Below, piece after piece: positions 15,959 to 24,422 of a stretch of DNA of 64,000 nucleotides; positions within the stretch are counted from its first letter, which is position 1; each line of letters opens with the position of its first letter. The position numbers and the translations under genes are program-made. The stretch is from Bacillota bacterium (GTDB lineage: Bacteria > Bacillota > Clostridia > Lachnospirales > Lachnospiraceae), in the NCBI GenBank assembly GCA_023457255.1, contig JAEWMB010000020.1:248001-312000 (forward strand), written 5' to 3'. Below the pieces are notes generated by a model. That model worked only from the letters and a program-made list of their open reading frames with translations. It was not told the DNA's origin and ran no database searches.

Positions 15959-18532
15959 TTATGGCTCAATTCCCCATACAAGTGCATTGTTTATATATCC
16001 GGTAACCTTTTCAGAATTCACATACTGATTACTGGTGGCATTAAACGAGTAATCATCTGCCTGATTGTAATTGGACCAATTTGATTTGGAAAATCTTGCT
16101 TGAATTTCTGCGCTTTGTCCCGCCTTTAGTGTTCCAGCAGCAGAAGTAAAGGAAATTTCCAGATAATAATCCGCTCCGGTAACTGGATTTGCAAGCTTAA
16201 CAAATTCACTCTTAACGTTCGTACTGCCGATACTTGCCCAATCACACCAAAAGTTCTGTGCTACATCACCGTCAATCGTATAGTAGTAGCGAAGTTTAAT
16301 ATCGCTTAAATTAAGATCAGAGGTACCGGTATTTAATAGCTTAAATTTTGGCGATAATCCATTGGTTGAGGCACTCGTATTACCATTAAAGGCCTGAATC
16401 ACTAAATCGCCGGTAATTACAGGTGTTTCCGTATTAATTACATTCAATGTTAATACAGAATCATTTCCTCCATTGAAATGAAAGGTTAATTGATTCTCAC
16501 CTAATGACAGTGTGGACAGGTAGGATTTTAATAATACTATGGTATTGCCTGATACGGTATAATCTTCTCCCGAAACAAGCAAGTTACCATTATTACTGAT
16601 ACTTATAAACTGATGGCCATTTAGAGTAACTGTTACTTCGATATTTTTCTGTTTCTCTACAGCCTTATCAAAGGTTGCATTTGTCGGACTAATTGTTGCA
16701 CTAGGTGTAGAATAAACGATTTTAACCTTTAGTACAGGATCTTTTCCATTGTTAAAATCAAAGAGGATATTATGCTCACCAACAGCTAATTTAGATAGAT
16801 AAGAACTCTTTAATATAAGATTATTTCCATTCACCGTATAATCTTCATTTAATTTCAATAATACAGCGCCAGCTTTGAGTGAATTTAATGTATTGCCTTT
16901 ATAATCAATAGCAACTGCGATATCTTTTTGATTCGGAGCATATTTATCAAATTCCGCTGAAGTAGGTGAAATTAAAGCATTCGGGGTTTGGTCGTCCACC
17001 TTTAAATTTGGTAATTCATCTAACGTAATCACATAATCACTTTGATAAAGAGTCACTAAGGTCTCCGGATAATTGAAGGCAGAACTCATAAGATGTTCGC
17101 CATACCACGGACAGAAGTATAACCAGCCTGATTTTTCCTCCGTAAGGTTTTTTACACTTGGAATCGTATCATTCTCTGTCATAGCAACCATTTTCTTGCC
17201 CTTCGTTAAATCAACCAGTTGATAGAAGATAGTTGTAATAGCATCTTCATTTGGTACACCAGATAAGCCATCATAGCGGTTATAAATTGTATTATACTTA
17301 TCGTATCCAACGATATCCACCAAATCATCACCAGGATACCAAGCAGGAGAGGTACTATAAACATAACTGTTATAGGTCCAGATTAAGTTATGTAAACCAT
17401 AAGTTTGTGTAAGCTCTGTATAGAGCATTTCCCATAACTGTTTATAAACTTCTGCACCTGCGGATGCCCACCAGAACCATGCGCCTTCTCCTTTTAATCC
17501 GCCATTTCCTTCCGCTTCATGATATGGACGGAAAATAACTGGTACATTGTTATCCTGTAAGATAAGTAACTGCTCTGCTAAATCATCAATAGTCATCATG
17601 ACATATTGATATTCTTTCGTACCCGGGATAACGGCATTTGCAGTATTAAAATTAGTCTCCGTAGGCTTATAAGTGGCTTTCTTCCAATCCACAAACTCAC
17701 CGGGCTGATAGGAAGTAAAATCCCTTGGAACATTAATGTGCCAGCAAGCCGTAGCAATACCGTTTTTGTTGTTCACCCAATCAATCATACGATCTGTTGT
17801 ACCGTCTTCCCAACCGTACAAGGGATTGTAGTTCATAAAATCAAAACCTTTGATTGCCGGATACTTACCTGTTAAATTATATATCCAATCAAACTCTAAT
17901 TCCGGATTGCCGTCATTTCCTCCGCCATAAATTTCTTGCTGTCCGGATATGATATTCTTACCATAAACCTCAGTTAAATATTTCATAAGAATCTTTGTTT
18001 CCGCTGTTGCCTGGCTATCGATCAGAGTTGGCTCCACATCCAAGCTATCAAGCTTCGCATAATCGACTGTAAAAGTATCAAAATATGCGAATCCCCAGCC
18101 AGCTTTAAGCTGGATTGTGTTGCTTCCCTTCATTAATTTGTGAATTCCAAAGTTATAATCTGCCCATACCTTAGTATATGGCAGCATAAAAGACCCTTTA
18201 TTTATGCCATTAATACTTAAATACTGAAGTCTGCCGTCTGCACTTAATTCTTGCATATAGCGAGTGGAAATTGAATACATTCCTGTCTCCGGCACAGTAA
18301 CATCAAAGGTTAAGGTACCTGAATTCTGCATCCATACAAATCCATTCCCTGAGTACCCGGGCTTTGGCTGTCCATAGATTTCTGTTACAACCTGTAATTC
18401 GGAGGATAGCCTCGTATTTTCGCTTTCAATTGCGAAAAGTACGGAGCTAGCCCTAACCGGCACTGCCATTAAGCTAAACAACAGTGTTAGTGCGATAAAA
18501 ATCGTACTTGCCTTTTTAAATAAACCTTTCAT
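15959..18532 (-). CDS. Secreted modular GH26 beta-mannanase with X2 and CBM3 modules
   Basis: An 857-residue extracellular enzyme. After a signal peptide (about 1-28) come a CBM35-like beta-sandwich (about 30-155) and a GH26 catalytic domain (about 175-500). The acid/base Glu is in FRPYHEAEG and the nucleophile Glu in AMTENDT. Two tandem X2-type immunoglobulin-like modules follow (about 535-620 and 625-710, each beginning PTxAxFDK), then a C-terminal CBM3 (about 720-857). GH26 enzymes hydrolyse internal beta-1,4-mannosidic bonds. CBM3 binds crystalline cellulose, placing the enzyme on plant cell walls. It probably feeds oligosaccharides to the mannan locus at 49-64 kb. Start: ATG with AAAGGAG upstream. 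Confidence 0.93.
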   Translation of the reverse strand: MKGLFKKASTIFIALTLLFSLMAVPVRASSVLFAIESENTRLSSELQVVTEIYGQPKPGYSGNGFVWMQNSGTLTFDVTVPETGMYSISTRYMQELSADGRLQYLSINGINKGSFMLPYTKVWADYNFGIHKLMKGSNTIQLKAGWGFAYFDTFTVDYAKLDSLDVEPTLIDSQATAETKILMKYLTEVYGKNIISGQQEIYGGGNDGNPELEFDWIYNLTGKYPAIKGFDFMNYNPLYGWEDGTTDRMIDWVNNKNGIATACWHINVPRDFTSYQPGEFVDWKKATYKPTETNFNTANAVIPGTKEYQYVMMTIDDLAEQLLILQDNNVPVIFRPYHEAEGNGGLKGEGAWFWWASAGAEVYKQLWEMLYTELTQTYGLHNLIWTYNSYVYSTSPAWYPGDDLVDIVGYDKYNTIYNRYDGLSGVPNEDAITTIFYQLVDLTKGKKMVAMTENDTIPSVKNLTEEKSGWLYFCPWYGEHLMSSAFNYPETLVTLYQSDYVITLDELPNLKVDDQTPNALISPTSAEFDKYAPNQKDIAVAIDYKGNTLNSLKAGAVLLKLNEDYTVNGNNLILKSSYLSKLAVGEHNILFDFNNGKDPVLKVKIVYSTPSATISPTNATFDKAVEKQKNIEVTVTLNGHQFISISNNGNLLVSGEDYTVSGNTIVLLKSYLSTLSLGENQLTFHFNGGNDSVLTLNVINTETPVITGDLVIQAFNGNTSASTNGLSPKFKLLNTGTSDLNLSDIKLRYYYTIDGDVAQNFWCDWASIGSTNVKSEFVKLANPVTGADYYLEISFTSAAGTLKAGQSAEIQARFSKSNWSNYNQADDYSFNATSNQYVNSEKVTGYINNALVWGIEP

Positions 18533-18891
18533 TCTTCATACTCCTTTCCTGTGTTAACTTTGAAGTCTCAAAGTTAAAATTAACAAAGTTATATAACGCC
18601 CTACGGAATAAATATAGCATAATAACCATATAATGTAAATGTATTTAGGAATTTTTGTCATATATAACAAAAATAAATCGAAAAATCGTTATTAATAGAC
18701 AAATAATTTTTAAAATTTTTAGAAGCAATTGATTCCTTGATGAAAGCATCTAACGAAAGAGTCTTTCATACTATTGAGGTAGTATCAAAAATATAGTAAT
18801 CAGCCTACTTGACTAAATTACAGTGATACGGCTATAATATTTTATAGTTGAATAATTATTCAATTATAAAATAAAGAAAAAAGGTGATACT
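18533..18891. other. Divergent promoter region between GH26 and the ArsR/CadC-type gene
   Basis: A gene-free, very AT-rich interval of 359 bases between divergent genes. It should hold promoters for both directions. The only clear structure is the palindrome at 18848-18863 next to the regulator gene. Confidence 0.5.
18848..18863. promoter_or_regulatory. Putative operator of the ArsR/CadC-type repressor
   Basis: The 16-base perfect palindrome TTGAATAATTATTCAA sits about 30 bases before the start of the metalloregulator gene. ArsR/SmtB-family repressors bind AT-rich inverted repeats of this kind, so autoregulation is likely. Confidence 0.65.
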
Positions 18892-19257
18892 GTGAAAATT
18901 CCTGATATTAACTGTGATTGTGATGTTATCCATGCCGATATTGTTGAAATAGTTAGACAATCTATGCCTGAAGAAGACGAGCTATATGATTTATCAGATT
19001 TTTTTAAAGTATTAGGGGATAGCACACGAGCAAGAATTATAAGTGCGCTGGATATAAATGAGATGTGTGTATGCGATTTGGCGGTGCTATTAAATATGAC
19101 AAAATCTGCAATCTCGCATCAGTTAAGATCGTTAAAAGAAGCAAATCTAGTGAAATTCAGGAAAGAAGGAAAAGTTGTTTTTTATTCTTTAACTGATGAT
19201 CATGTCAAAGATATCTTTGAAAAAGGATTGGAACACATCAGAGAGAAATTATATTAA
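18892..19257 (+). CDS. cadC: ArsR/SmtB-family metalloregulator, CadC-like
   Basis: A 121-residue winged-helix repressor. It has the CadC-type cysteine site: Cys8 and Cys10 in the N-terminal arm with Cys59 and Cys61 in MCVCDLA. It also has the C-terminal helix-5 site, an Asp with His104 and His115 in the D-x-H-x10-H pattern of zinc sensors. CadC proteins use the cysteine site to sense Cd/Pb/Zn and release an upstream operator, which is present at 18848-18863. Oddly, no CadA-type efflux ATPase follows; the next genes are small proteins and, 1.7 kb on, an arsenate reductase. The name reflects the closest motif match, not proven orthology. Confidence 0.82.
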   Translation: MKIPDINCDCDVIHADIVEIVRQSMPEEDELYDLSDFFKVLGDSTRARIISALDINEMCVCDLAVLLNMTKSAISHQLRSLKEANLVKFRKEGKVVFYSLTDDHVKDIFEKGLEHIREKLY

Positions 19258-19374
19258 TTCTTAGGTTAGAATTCTATCGATTGTGTTTCGTCTATGTATG
19301 TTCTTGCATCCGGTATTGTGAGATAGTAATAAAGTTGAAGAAATTGTAATAGGGTAAAAGCGAAGGAGAGGAAT

Positions 19375-19926
19375 ATGGAAATACAGCATAATCTTAATTT
19401 TGATTCCTTAGAAAATAATATTATCGATGTCATCAAAGAAGAGCAGATAAAATTAGGTTACAGAAAAGAAACGATACGATTATATTATCCGATGGAGTCC
19501 ATAAATAATTTATTGGATGCTGATTTATCAATAAACGAGCTTTCTGTGGTTTTAGATAAGTTTTGTCTCTATTTAAAAGAACGTTTTGGAAAGATAGAAC
19601 ATATCCACAACAATACCCGATTTTGTTTTATTATTCCTCAAAAAGGAGTCACCTATGTATATGAAGAGGTAAAAGACCGAGTTTTTTTACAGGAATTTAT
19701 CACTGCTATTCGCAGGCATCCGGTTAATATCGAAGATATATTACAGGTATTTCATCGCTGTTCAGACAAAGTCATTTGCGAAAACATGAATAATGGGGAA
19801 TTTGATTACTTAATATATTTTGAAAATGGAATCCCGGATACTTATCGTTACTGTATCAAGTTTGAAGACTGCCATGCAATTTATCATAGATTTACTTATG
19901 CTGATTATGTTAATTTTGGGTTTTAA
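19375..19926 (+). CDS. DUF3877-like protein
   Basis: A 183-residue soluble protein whose N-terminus (IIDVIKEEQIKLGYRKE, then RLYYP) matches what I recall of DUF3877, a family found in Clostridia. It has no signal peptide, membrane helix or catalytic motif that I can identify. AAGGAGAGG precedes the ATG. It lies between the metalloregulator and a DUF1905 gene, all on the same strand, but the 117-base gap upstream leaves operon membership open. Function unknown. Confidence 0.6.
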   Translation: MEIQHNLNFDSLENNIIDVIKEEQIKLGYRKETIRLYYPMESINNLLDADLSINELSVVLDKFCLYLKERFGKIEHIHNNTRFCFIIPQKGVTYVYEEVKDRVFLQEFITAIRRHPVNIEDILQVFHRCSDKVICENMNNGEFDYLIYFENGIPDTYRYCIKFEDCHAIYHRFTYADYVNFGF

Positions 19927-19960
19927 TTAGTAAGAATAATGAACGAAATGAGGTTGTGAA

Positions 19961-20431
19961 ATGATGTATGAATTTGATGGTGAAATAAAACTTTTAGAAG
20001 GTAAAATAAAATGGAATGTAATCTATTTTCCTTATCCGGTTAAAGATATATTTAATACAAACGGAAATGTGCCAGTTAGAATAACGGTAGACGGCCATGA
20101 GTTTGAACATACATTATTACCGTCAAGAAATGGGCATTATCTCGTCTACAATGAGTTTATACATAGAGTTTTGCACAAAAAGTTAGGTGATAGCGTTCAT
20201 GTAATTCTAAAAAAATATGAAGGAAAAAGAGAAATAGTAATACCAGACTACATTCTTCAAGTATTGAATGAGAGTGGCCTTCTTAATGAATTCCTGAATC
20301 AGCCTAATTATATTAAAAGAGAACAAATTAATTTTATTGAACTCGCCAAAAGAGAAGAAACTAAAAATTGCAGATTAAATGCTTTCGTGAATAAAATCAA
20401 AGGCATTAATTTAAATAAAGAGTGTCTATAA
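19961..20431 (+). CDS. DUF1905/YdeI-type protein
   Basis: A 156-residue protein. Its first ~95 residues match DUF1905 (FDGEIKLLEGKIKWNVIYFP, then GHEFEHTLLPSRNGHYLV and LGDSVHVILKKYE). The C-terminal half is a short helical region as in YdeI-like proteins. GAGGT lies upstream of the ATG (ATG 19964 is also possible). The family is widespread and functionally undefined. It is followed 18 bases later by a small cysteine-containing ORF, so the two are probably co-transcribed. Confidence 0.7.
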   Translation: MMYEFDGEIKLLEGKIKWNVIYFPYPVKDIFNTNGNVPVRITVDGHEFEHTLLPSRNGHYLVYNEFIHRVLHKKLGDSVHVILKKYEGKREIVIPDYILQVLNESGLLNEFLNQPNYIKREQINFIELAKREETKNCRLNAFVNKIKGINLNKECL

Positions 20432-20449
20432 GATGGAAAGGAGAAATAT

Positions 20450-20656
20450 ATGGAAGAGTTAAAAGCTATTTTAGAAAAATTTGCAGGGTCAGATTGGGAT
20501 TTAATTGCTATTCCTTCAAAAGCGTATCTTAATGGAAACGGGACAAAAGAAAATTTAATAGAAGCAGTAGAACAAGCAGACAAAGAATGTGGAAATTGTG
20601 GTTGTGAGTTTGATTCTTTGTATAAAAAATGTCTCGAATTGAAAGCATTACTATAA
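20450..20656 (+). CDS. Small hypothetical protein with CGNCGC motif
   Basis: A 68-residue acidic protein with a clear ribosome site (AAAGGAG). The C-terminal third carries three cysteines in CGNCGC, preceded by an amphipathic helix. The cysteine cluster could bind a metal, fitting the metal-responsive neighbourhood, but I recognise no family. A strong bidirectional hairpin follows directly. Confidence 0.6.
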   Translation: MEELKAILEKFAGSDWDLIAIPSKAYLNGNGTKENLIEAVEQADKECGNCGCEFDSLYKKCLELKALL

Positions 20657-20669
20657 TACAGATATCATT

Positions 20670-20738
20670 AAAACACATAATGCTGCTAAAATCTTTTCCA
20701 AAAGTAATTGTTGAGATTTTGGCAGCATTATGTGTTTT
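20670..20738. terminator. Strong long-stem terminator
   Basis: A ~25-bp stem with one mismatch (left arm 20670-20694, right arm 20714-20738, beginning AAAACACATAATGC) encloses a 19-base loop and is flanked by A-rich and T-rich ends. It lies 14 bases after the small CGNCGC gene. Confidence 0.8.
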
Positions 20739-20924
20739 TGAAATAAATAAGAAAACATGCTTGATGAATGAAATAATTGATATGATGAACTTTTTTTGAA
20801 TGGTTAGCAGTAAACGAACAACCATCCGCAGAAAAATCTAATGACAATAAGGATGATTGCTGCGGGGTAGTCATCGTTGGTACTAAATCCTACTATAGAT
20901 TTCACATAAAGGAGATAAGTGATT

Positions 20925-21335
20925 ATGAAAAAATTAAAAGTTGCGTTTGTATGTGTTCATAATTCTTGTAGATCACAAATGGCGGAAGCATTAGGAAAAC
21001 TATTAGCTTCGGACGTATTCGAAAGTTATTCTGCAGGGACAGAGCTAAGACCTCAAATCAGTCAAGATGCGGTACGTATTATAAAAAATCTCCATAGCAT
21101 TGATATGAATGAGACGCAAAAGAGCAAATTATTAAATGACCTTCCAGAAGTGGATGTTGTAGTTACAATGGGATGTAATGTAAATTGCCCTTACTTGCCA
21201 TGTATCCATACAGAAGACTGGGGCCTTGAAGATCCCTCTGGTAAAACGGATGATGAATTTATTAAAACTGCGAAGATGATAGAAGGGAAGATTATTGACC
21301 TAAAAAGCAGGATTTTATCTGGTAAGTTAGCATAG
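20925..21335 (+). CDS. arsC: Thioredoxin-type arsenate reductase / LMW phosphatase-like ArsC
   Basis: A 136-residue protein of the low-molecular-weight phosphatase fold. The P-loop is C10-VHNSC-R16 (CX5R) followed by SQMAEA. The redox Cys pair candidates are Cys84 and Cys88 (MGCNVNC), with Cys93 also present; the general acid Asp103 is in EDP. These features match ArsC enzymes that reduce arsenate to arsenite using thioredoxin. The start at 20925 is preferred over GTG 20919 because GGAG is ten bases upstream. No arsenite pump gene is nearby. A fragment before it (about 20820-20910) encodes KDDCCG in a broken frame and may be the tail of a lost ars gene. Confidence 0.85.
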   Translation: MKKLKVAFVCVHNSCRSQMAEALGKLLASDVFESYSAGTELRPQISQDAVRIIKNLHSIDMNETQKSKLLNDLPEVDVVVTMGCNVNCPYLPCIHTEDWGLEDPSGKTDDEFIKTAKMIEGKIIDLKSRILSGKLA

Positions 21336-21370
21336 ACTTTTAGTCAATAATAAGATTTTTATTAATCTGT

Positions 21371-21403
21371 AATAAAACCATCGGTTAAGTCGATGGTTTT
21401 ATT
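21371..21403 (+). terminator. Rho-independent terminator after arsC
   Basis: AAAACCATCG pairs with CGATGGTTTT around a seven-base loop, followed by ATT. It sits 40-70 bases past the arsC stop. Confidence 0.8.
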
Positions 21404-21876
21404 GTACCTAGATACAATGAATAAGTGTCGTACCAAAAATAAACGACATTTATCTTGTCCGGTATATTAAATTTGTTAGAAAGCTTAATTTTATAAGCTT
21501 TCTTTATTTCTGCAATTTTTATTTACTAAGATTTACTTTATAAAAAATGAAGAATCTTAGTAAATAATGGAGAATCTTAGTAAATGCCGCAACTTTTGAA
21601 GTTTCTCAATGTATTTAGAGCTGGAATGTTGAATCTTGGAATTAAGTAGTGTAAGATGGTAATGGATGGTATATTGTATGTTATTTTCTAAGAGGGTATC
21701 GTATGGGGAGAGACTTTGAAATAATAAATCCAGATGCTTTGTTGGCTAAATAGGTGATTTAATCGGGATATACCAGAACATACACTCTCAAAGCTATGTT
21801 TGAACACGTTTCTGGAGAAGAAAATATACGAAACGCATTCTTTACAAACATCGAACTATATTTAGGAGGAAAAATC
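21404..21876. repeat. Gene-free stretch with short repeats
   Basis: No convincing gene. It contains a hairpin AGAAAGCTTA/TAAGCTTTCT (21478-21503). A small repeat cluster follows: ATTTACTAAGATT (21521-21533) is inverted against AATCTTAGTAAAT at 21553-21565, which recurs directly at 21573-21585 (20-base period). An in-frame extension upstream of the RidA gene (from 21796) is open but lacks a ribosome site and is probably not translated. Confidence 0.5.
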
Positions 21877-22242
21877 ATGAACGAAATTAAAAGACATAAT
21901 GTTAATCAAGATTGTGCTTGGTCGGAGATGGTCGAAGCAGGAGATTTTGTTTTTATGAATTTTTGTGTTGGGAATGTAGGACAATCTTTTGAAGCACAGG
22001 TTAATGGAGCTATTGATGATATGGAAAACCGCTTGAAAAAAATTGACTTAGCTTTAGATGCTGTTGTAAAGGTTGATGTTCTACTAAGAGACTCATGGAA
22101 CATTCCAATTATGGAGCATGTTTTCAAGCAACGTTTTAACGGAAAATATCCGGCAAGAAAAACAATACAAACCGAATTTGCACATATTGGTGGACCCGAT
22201 GGGCTTCATATTCAGATAGATGCAATAGCATATAAAAAATAA
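21877..22242 (+). CDS. RidA-family (YjgF/UK114) protein
   Basis: A 121-residue trimeric Rid-family fold. The typical features are GDFVFMNFCVGNVG, QVNGAIDDMENRL, and VKVDVLLRD with the conserved Arg, followed by FPARKTIQTEF-like YPARKTIQ. RidA proteins hydrolyse reactive enamine/imine intermediates; related subfamilies lack the active Arg and act differently. I place the start at 21877 because TAGGAGGA is seven bases upstream. Confidence 0.85.
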   Translation: MNEIKRHNVNQDCAWSEMVEAGDFVFMNFCVGNVGQSFEAQVNGAIDDMENRLKKIDLALDAVVKVDVLLRDSWNIPIMEHVFKQRFNGKYPARKTIQTEFAHIGGPDGLHIQIDAIAYKK

Positions 22243-22399
22243 GAATATTGGAACAAATTTATATTGAACAAAGTGCTATTACGAGGTTTAAGACAGGAAT
22301 CATAAGGAACCGTTCGTCTCGAAGCAGAATGCCTTATATTAAAATCATTTAAAAAGAAGATCTAGAACAAATTTATTAGTAAGATATAAAGGAGAGGGT

Positions 22400-22948
22400 A
22401 TGAATGTCAAAAAAGCAGTAAATTATTTTAAAAACACAATCATACCATTAATTCAAACAAATTCTCCTAATATCAAATCAGATATGGATATAATGATATT
22501 AGGCTCCGTTGGATTAGGGATTGATGATGAAATTTCAGATATCGAAGCTGCTATATATTTAGATGATATAATATGGAAAAATCAAGGAAAGCAATTGCAA
22601 TTATTATTAAATGACTGTATAGCTAAAACGAATCAGTGGAAGAGAGAAGGGTCGATTATTTGTGTTCACCCAGTTTCTTGGCTGTTAGATGGCAATTCCC
22701 AAAAGTTTCTTTCTAACAATATTTCTAACAATAATTCTTTACCTTGGGAAAATGTATCTTTTGAAACTTTATTTACAATGCAAAATAATACTATAATTTT
22801 AAATTCAAAAGGAATATTAAACAGTTTACGGGAAATAACAGATGTAAATAAATATCCAAAAGAATTATGGAAAAAGTTATTAATTACAAATATTAAAAAG
22901 TTGTTTGTTGAAGAATCAAAGGTTGAATGTTCTAAGGAACGAATATAA
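22400..22948 (+). CDS. Short nucleotidyltransferase-like protein (possibly truncated)
   Basis: A 182-residue protein with a GSVGLGIDDEISDIE motif, resembling the GS-x10-DxE core of DUF4037-type nucleotidyltransferases. Proteins of that type are usually around 270 residues or longer; this one ends after VECSKERI, so its C-terminal part seems missing. AAAGGAGAGGGT precedes the ATG. The prophage attL lies only 36 bases beyond the stop, so decay or rearrangement next to the integration site could explain the short length. A ten-codon ORF with a good ribosome site (22961) ends within attL. Confidence 0.5.
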   Translation: MNVKKAVNYFKNTIIPLIQTNSPNIKSDMDIMILGSVGLGIDDEISDIEAAIYLDDIIWKNQGKQLQLLLNDCIAKTNQWKREGSIICVHPVSWLLDGNSQKFLSNNISNNNSLPWENVSFETLFTMQNNTIILNSKGILNSLREITDVNKYPKELWKKLLITNIKKLFVEESKVECSKERI

Positions 22949-22983
22949 GGAGTTGGAGTGATGGCAAAACAGCGGCATACATC

Positions 22984-23002
22984 ATTGCGCTAAATCCAGG
23001 TT
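22984..23002. repeat. attL direct repeat of the prophage
   Basis: ATTGCGCTAAATCCAGGTT, identical to the copy at 29982-30000. The host-side flank before it (ATACATC) is complementary to the host-side flank after attR (GATGTAT). This shows which side is chromosomal and reveals a palindromic attB. Confidence 0.85.
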
Positions 23003-23357
23003 ATTCTGTAATGATATTTAATTTTTGCGGACGTCCACGACGGACATTAGCTTTTCGCCAAATTTCGTCTGCTTTTATTAACACTTTTTTTATTTCGTCT
23101 TGTTCCTCTAACTTTCTACGATTTTCTCGAATCTCAAACATACGTTGTTCATGGTAAACCTCACTTTGTTTTATTACAAATTTGCGCCTTTCTTCTAAAA
23201 GCAGTAGTAATTCATCATATCTTTGTTTTTCAATAAACTCGAAACAGTAGCACTGCTTTATTTCAGATTGTATGTATAATATTCTCTGTCTATCATCCGA
23301 TTCAAGAGAATCAATACTACTTAAAATAAATTCTTCCCAATTACCTTTAACACTCAT
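23001..23357 (-). CDS. Prophage coiled-coil hypothetical protein
   Basis: A 118-residue charged, helical protein (segments such as RYDELLLLLEERRKF and RENRRKLEEQDEIKK predict a coiled coil). The C-terminus is basic (RRGRPQK), suggesting nucleic-acid binding. AAGGAGTT precedes the ATG. Its stop codon overlaps the end of the attL repeat, so in the circular phage it lies immediately upstream of att and the ssDNA-binding-type gene. I recognise no family; an early or regulatory role is a guess. Confidence 0.6.
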   Translation of the reverse strand: MSVKGNWEEFILSSIDSLESDDRQRILYIQSEIKQCYCFEFIEKQRYDELLLLLEERRKFVIKQSEVYHEQRMFEIRENRRKLEEQDEIKKVLIKADEIWRKANVRRGRPQKLNIITE

Positions 23358-23448
23358 ATGTACTAACTCCTTTATGGGGAAGTGGGGAAGTACCTCTGCA
23401 ATTTAAGCCGACCGTACTTTTTATACTGGCTAAACCCCTTGTTATATT

Positions 23449-23658
23449 CTAACCTTTTAAAACAACAGAAAGACCTTCATTACCATCATATTCATTCAAA
23501 TAAATACAATCTACCTCATAATTACCATACAATTTAATAAAATCCGAATTATCAAGATGAATGTTTCTATCAACAAAACACCATCCATTTAAATTTAAAA
23601 AACCTATAAATAAGTAACTTCCCGAAGAATAAGTATCATGAATATTTTTTAATGTCAT
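23449..23658 (-). CDS. Small prophage hypothetical protein
   Basis: A 69-residue acidic protein with a good ribosome site (GGAGGTTAT) before the ATG. It has no membrane segment, cysteine cluster or known motif. It is the first gene of the leftward unit running into the 118-residue gene and, across att in the circular form, into the structural operon. Confidence 0.55.
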   Translation of the reverse strand: MTLKNIHDTYSSGSYLFIGFLNLNGWCFVDRNIHLDNSDFIKLYGNYEVDCIYLNEYDGNEGLSVVLKG

Positions 23659-23773
23659 ATAACCTCCATATATTCAACCAACTTTACATTGTTTTTTAAC
23701 AATATTTGTGTTACAATCGTAGTGTCCAAATACGAAAGTAACAAGAAACAATATTAAGTTTCCAATGTATCAA

Positions 23774-23819
23774 ATATGCGGTTATGTACTGCCATAATGG
23801 CCCTTTACTAACCGCATAT
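23774..23819. other. Nested stem-loop, candidate packaging signal or complementary-strand origin
   Basis: ATATGCGGTTA pairs perfectly with TAACCGCATAT over 11 bp. The intervening sequence contains a second palindrome, GCCATAATGGC. Filamentous phages need an intergenic hairpin for packaging and for priming the complementary strand; this is the best candidate outside the Rep origin. Confidence 0.45.
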
Positions 23820-23903
23820 ACGGTACGGCTACAACGCTCACATACCTACACGCAAACGAGGGATTTTGAACGGACACCTTATCCCACAAACCAGATTTTA
23901 ACT

Positions 23904-23978
23904 AGCAGATATCTAGCAGTTATCTGCTTAACTATATTCTATCAAATTTTATAGCAGTTGTCAAGCAGTTATCTGCTT
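23904..23978. promoter_or_regulatory. Putative operators of the ribbon-helix-helix regulator
   Basis: AGCAGTTATCTGCTT occurs twice (23915-23929 and 23964-23978); each copy contains the inverted repeat AGCAG/CTGCT with a four-base spacer. Single AGCAG half-sites precede each (near 23904 and 23953), making a 49-base tandem arrangement just upstream of the regulator's start. Confidence 0.6.
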
Positions 23979-24003
23979 TTATTTCAATTATTTAGGAGAA
24001 ATC

Positions 24004-24252
24004 ATGGGTAAAAATTTACAAAAACAATTTCCATTTAGAACAGATGAAGAAATAATAAAGAAAATCGACTTTATAGCATCACAGAATACTAGAAACAGAA
24101 ATCAGCAAATAGAACACTTACTGAAACAATGTATAAATGAATTTGAACTTAAAAACGGTACATTAGTAATTGATGACAATGGCACAGTTAGTTTAGCTAA
24201 ACAAAATCAATTAAACTTAATGGGGAAGTTATCACAATCGAAGATTGGTTAA
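24004..24252 (+). CDS. Ribbon-helix-helix (Arc-type) DNA-binding regulator
   Basis: An 82-residue protein. The N-terminal ~45 residues fit an Arc/MetJ ribbon-helix-helix fold: the strand QFPFRTDEEI, then helices with IDFIASQNTRNRNQQIEHLLKQ. AGGAG precedes the ATG. The repeated AGCAG sites just upstream suggest it represses its own promoter and perhaps the divergent small genes, acting as the phage repressor. A hairpin terminator (24257-24282) follows. Confidence 0.75.
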   Translation: MGKNLQKQFPFRTDEEIIKKIDFIASQNTRNRNQQIEHLLKQCINEFELKNGTLVIDDNGTVSLAKQNQLNLMGKLSQSKIG

Positions 24253-24256
24253 ATCA

Positions 24257-24282
24257 GCACAAGGACTTTATTATCCTTGTGC
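24257..24282 (+). terminator. Rho-independent terminator
   Basis: GCACAAGGA pairs with TCCTTGTGC around eight bases, followed by TTTTCCTTTT. It ends the regulator transcript. Confidence 0.8.
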
Positions 24283-24422
24283 TTTTCCTTTTATTTCAAT
24301 ATCTTACTTATACTGTTATATTATGACTTTATTCGCCTTTTATTATTGAGATTTTTAAACTTATATGATATAATTTCTTTGCATTGATTATTTCAATAAT
24401 AAAAGGAAAGGAATTTACTAAA

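Larger units (their letters stand above)
23659..24003. promoter_or_regulatory. Prophage divergent regulatory region
   Basis: A gene-free interval of 345 bases between the leftward small genes and the rightward regulator gene. It contains a nested stem-loop at 23774-23819 and a cluster of AGCAG half-sites at 23904-23978. It is the likely switch region of the phage, with promoters for both directions. Confidence 0.65.

Noticed and set aside
21796..21876. N-terminal extension of the RidA protein
   Set aside because: Open frame, but a strong ribosome site places the start at 21877 and RidA homology begins there.
22961..22993. Ten-codon ORF with good ribosome site ending in attL
   Set aside because: Too short to support as a gene; noted only as context for the short nucleotidyltransferase-like gene.
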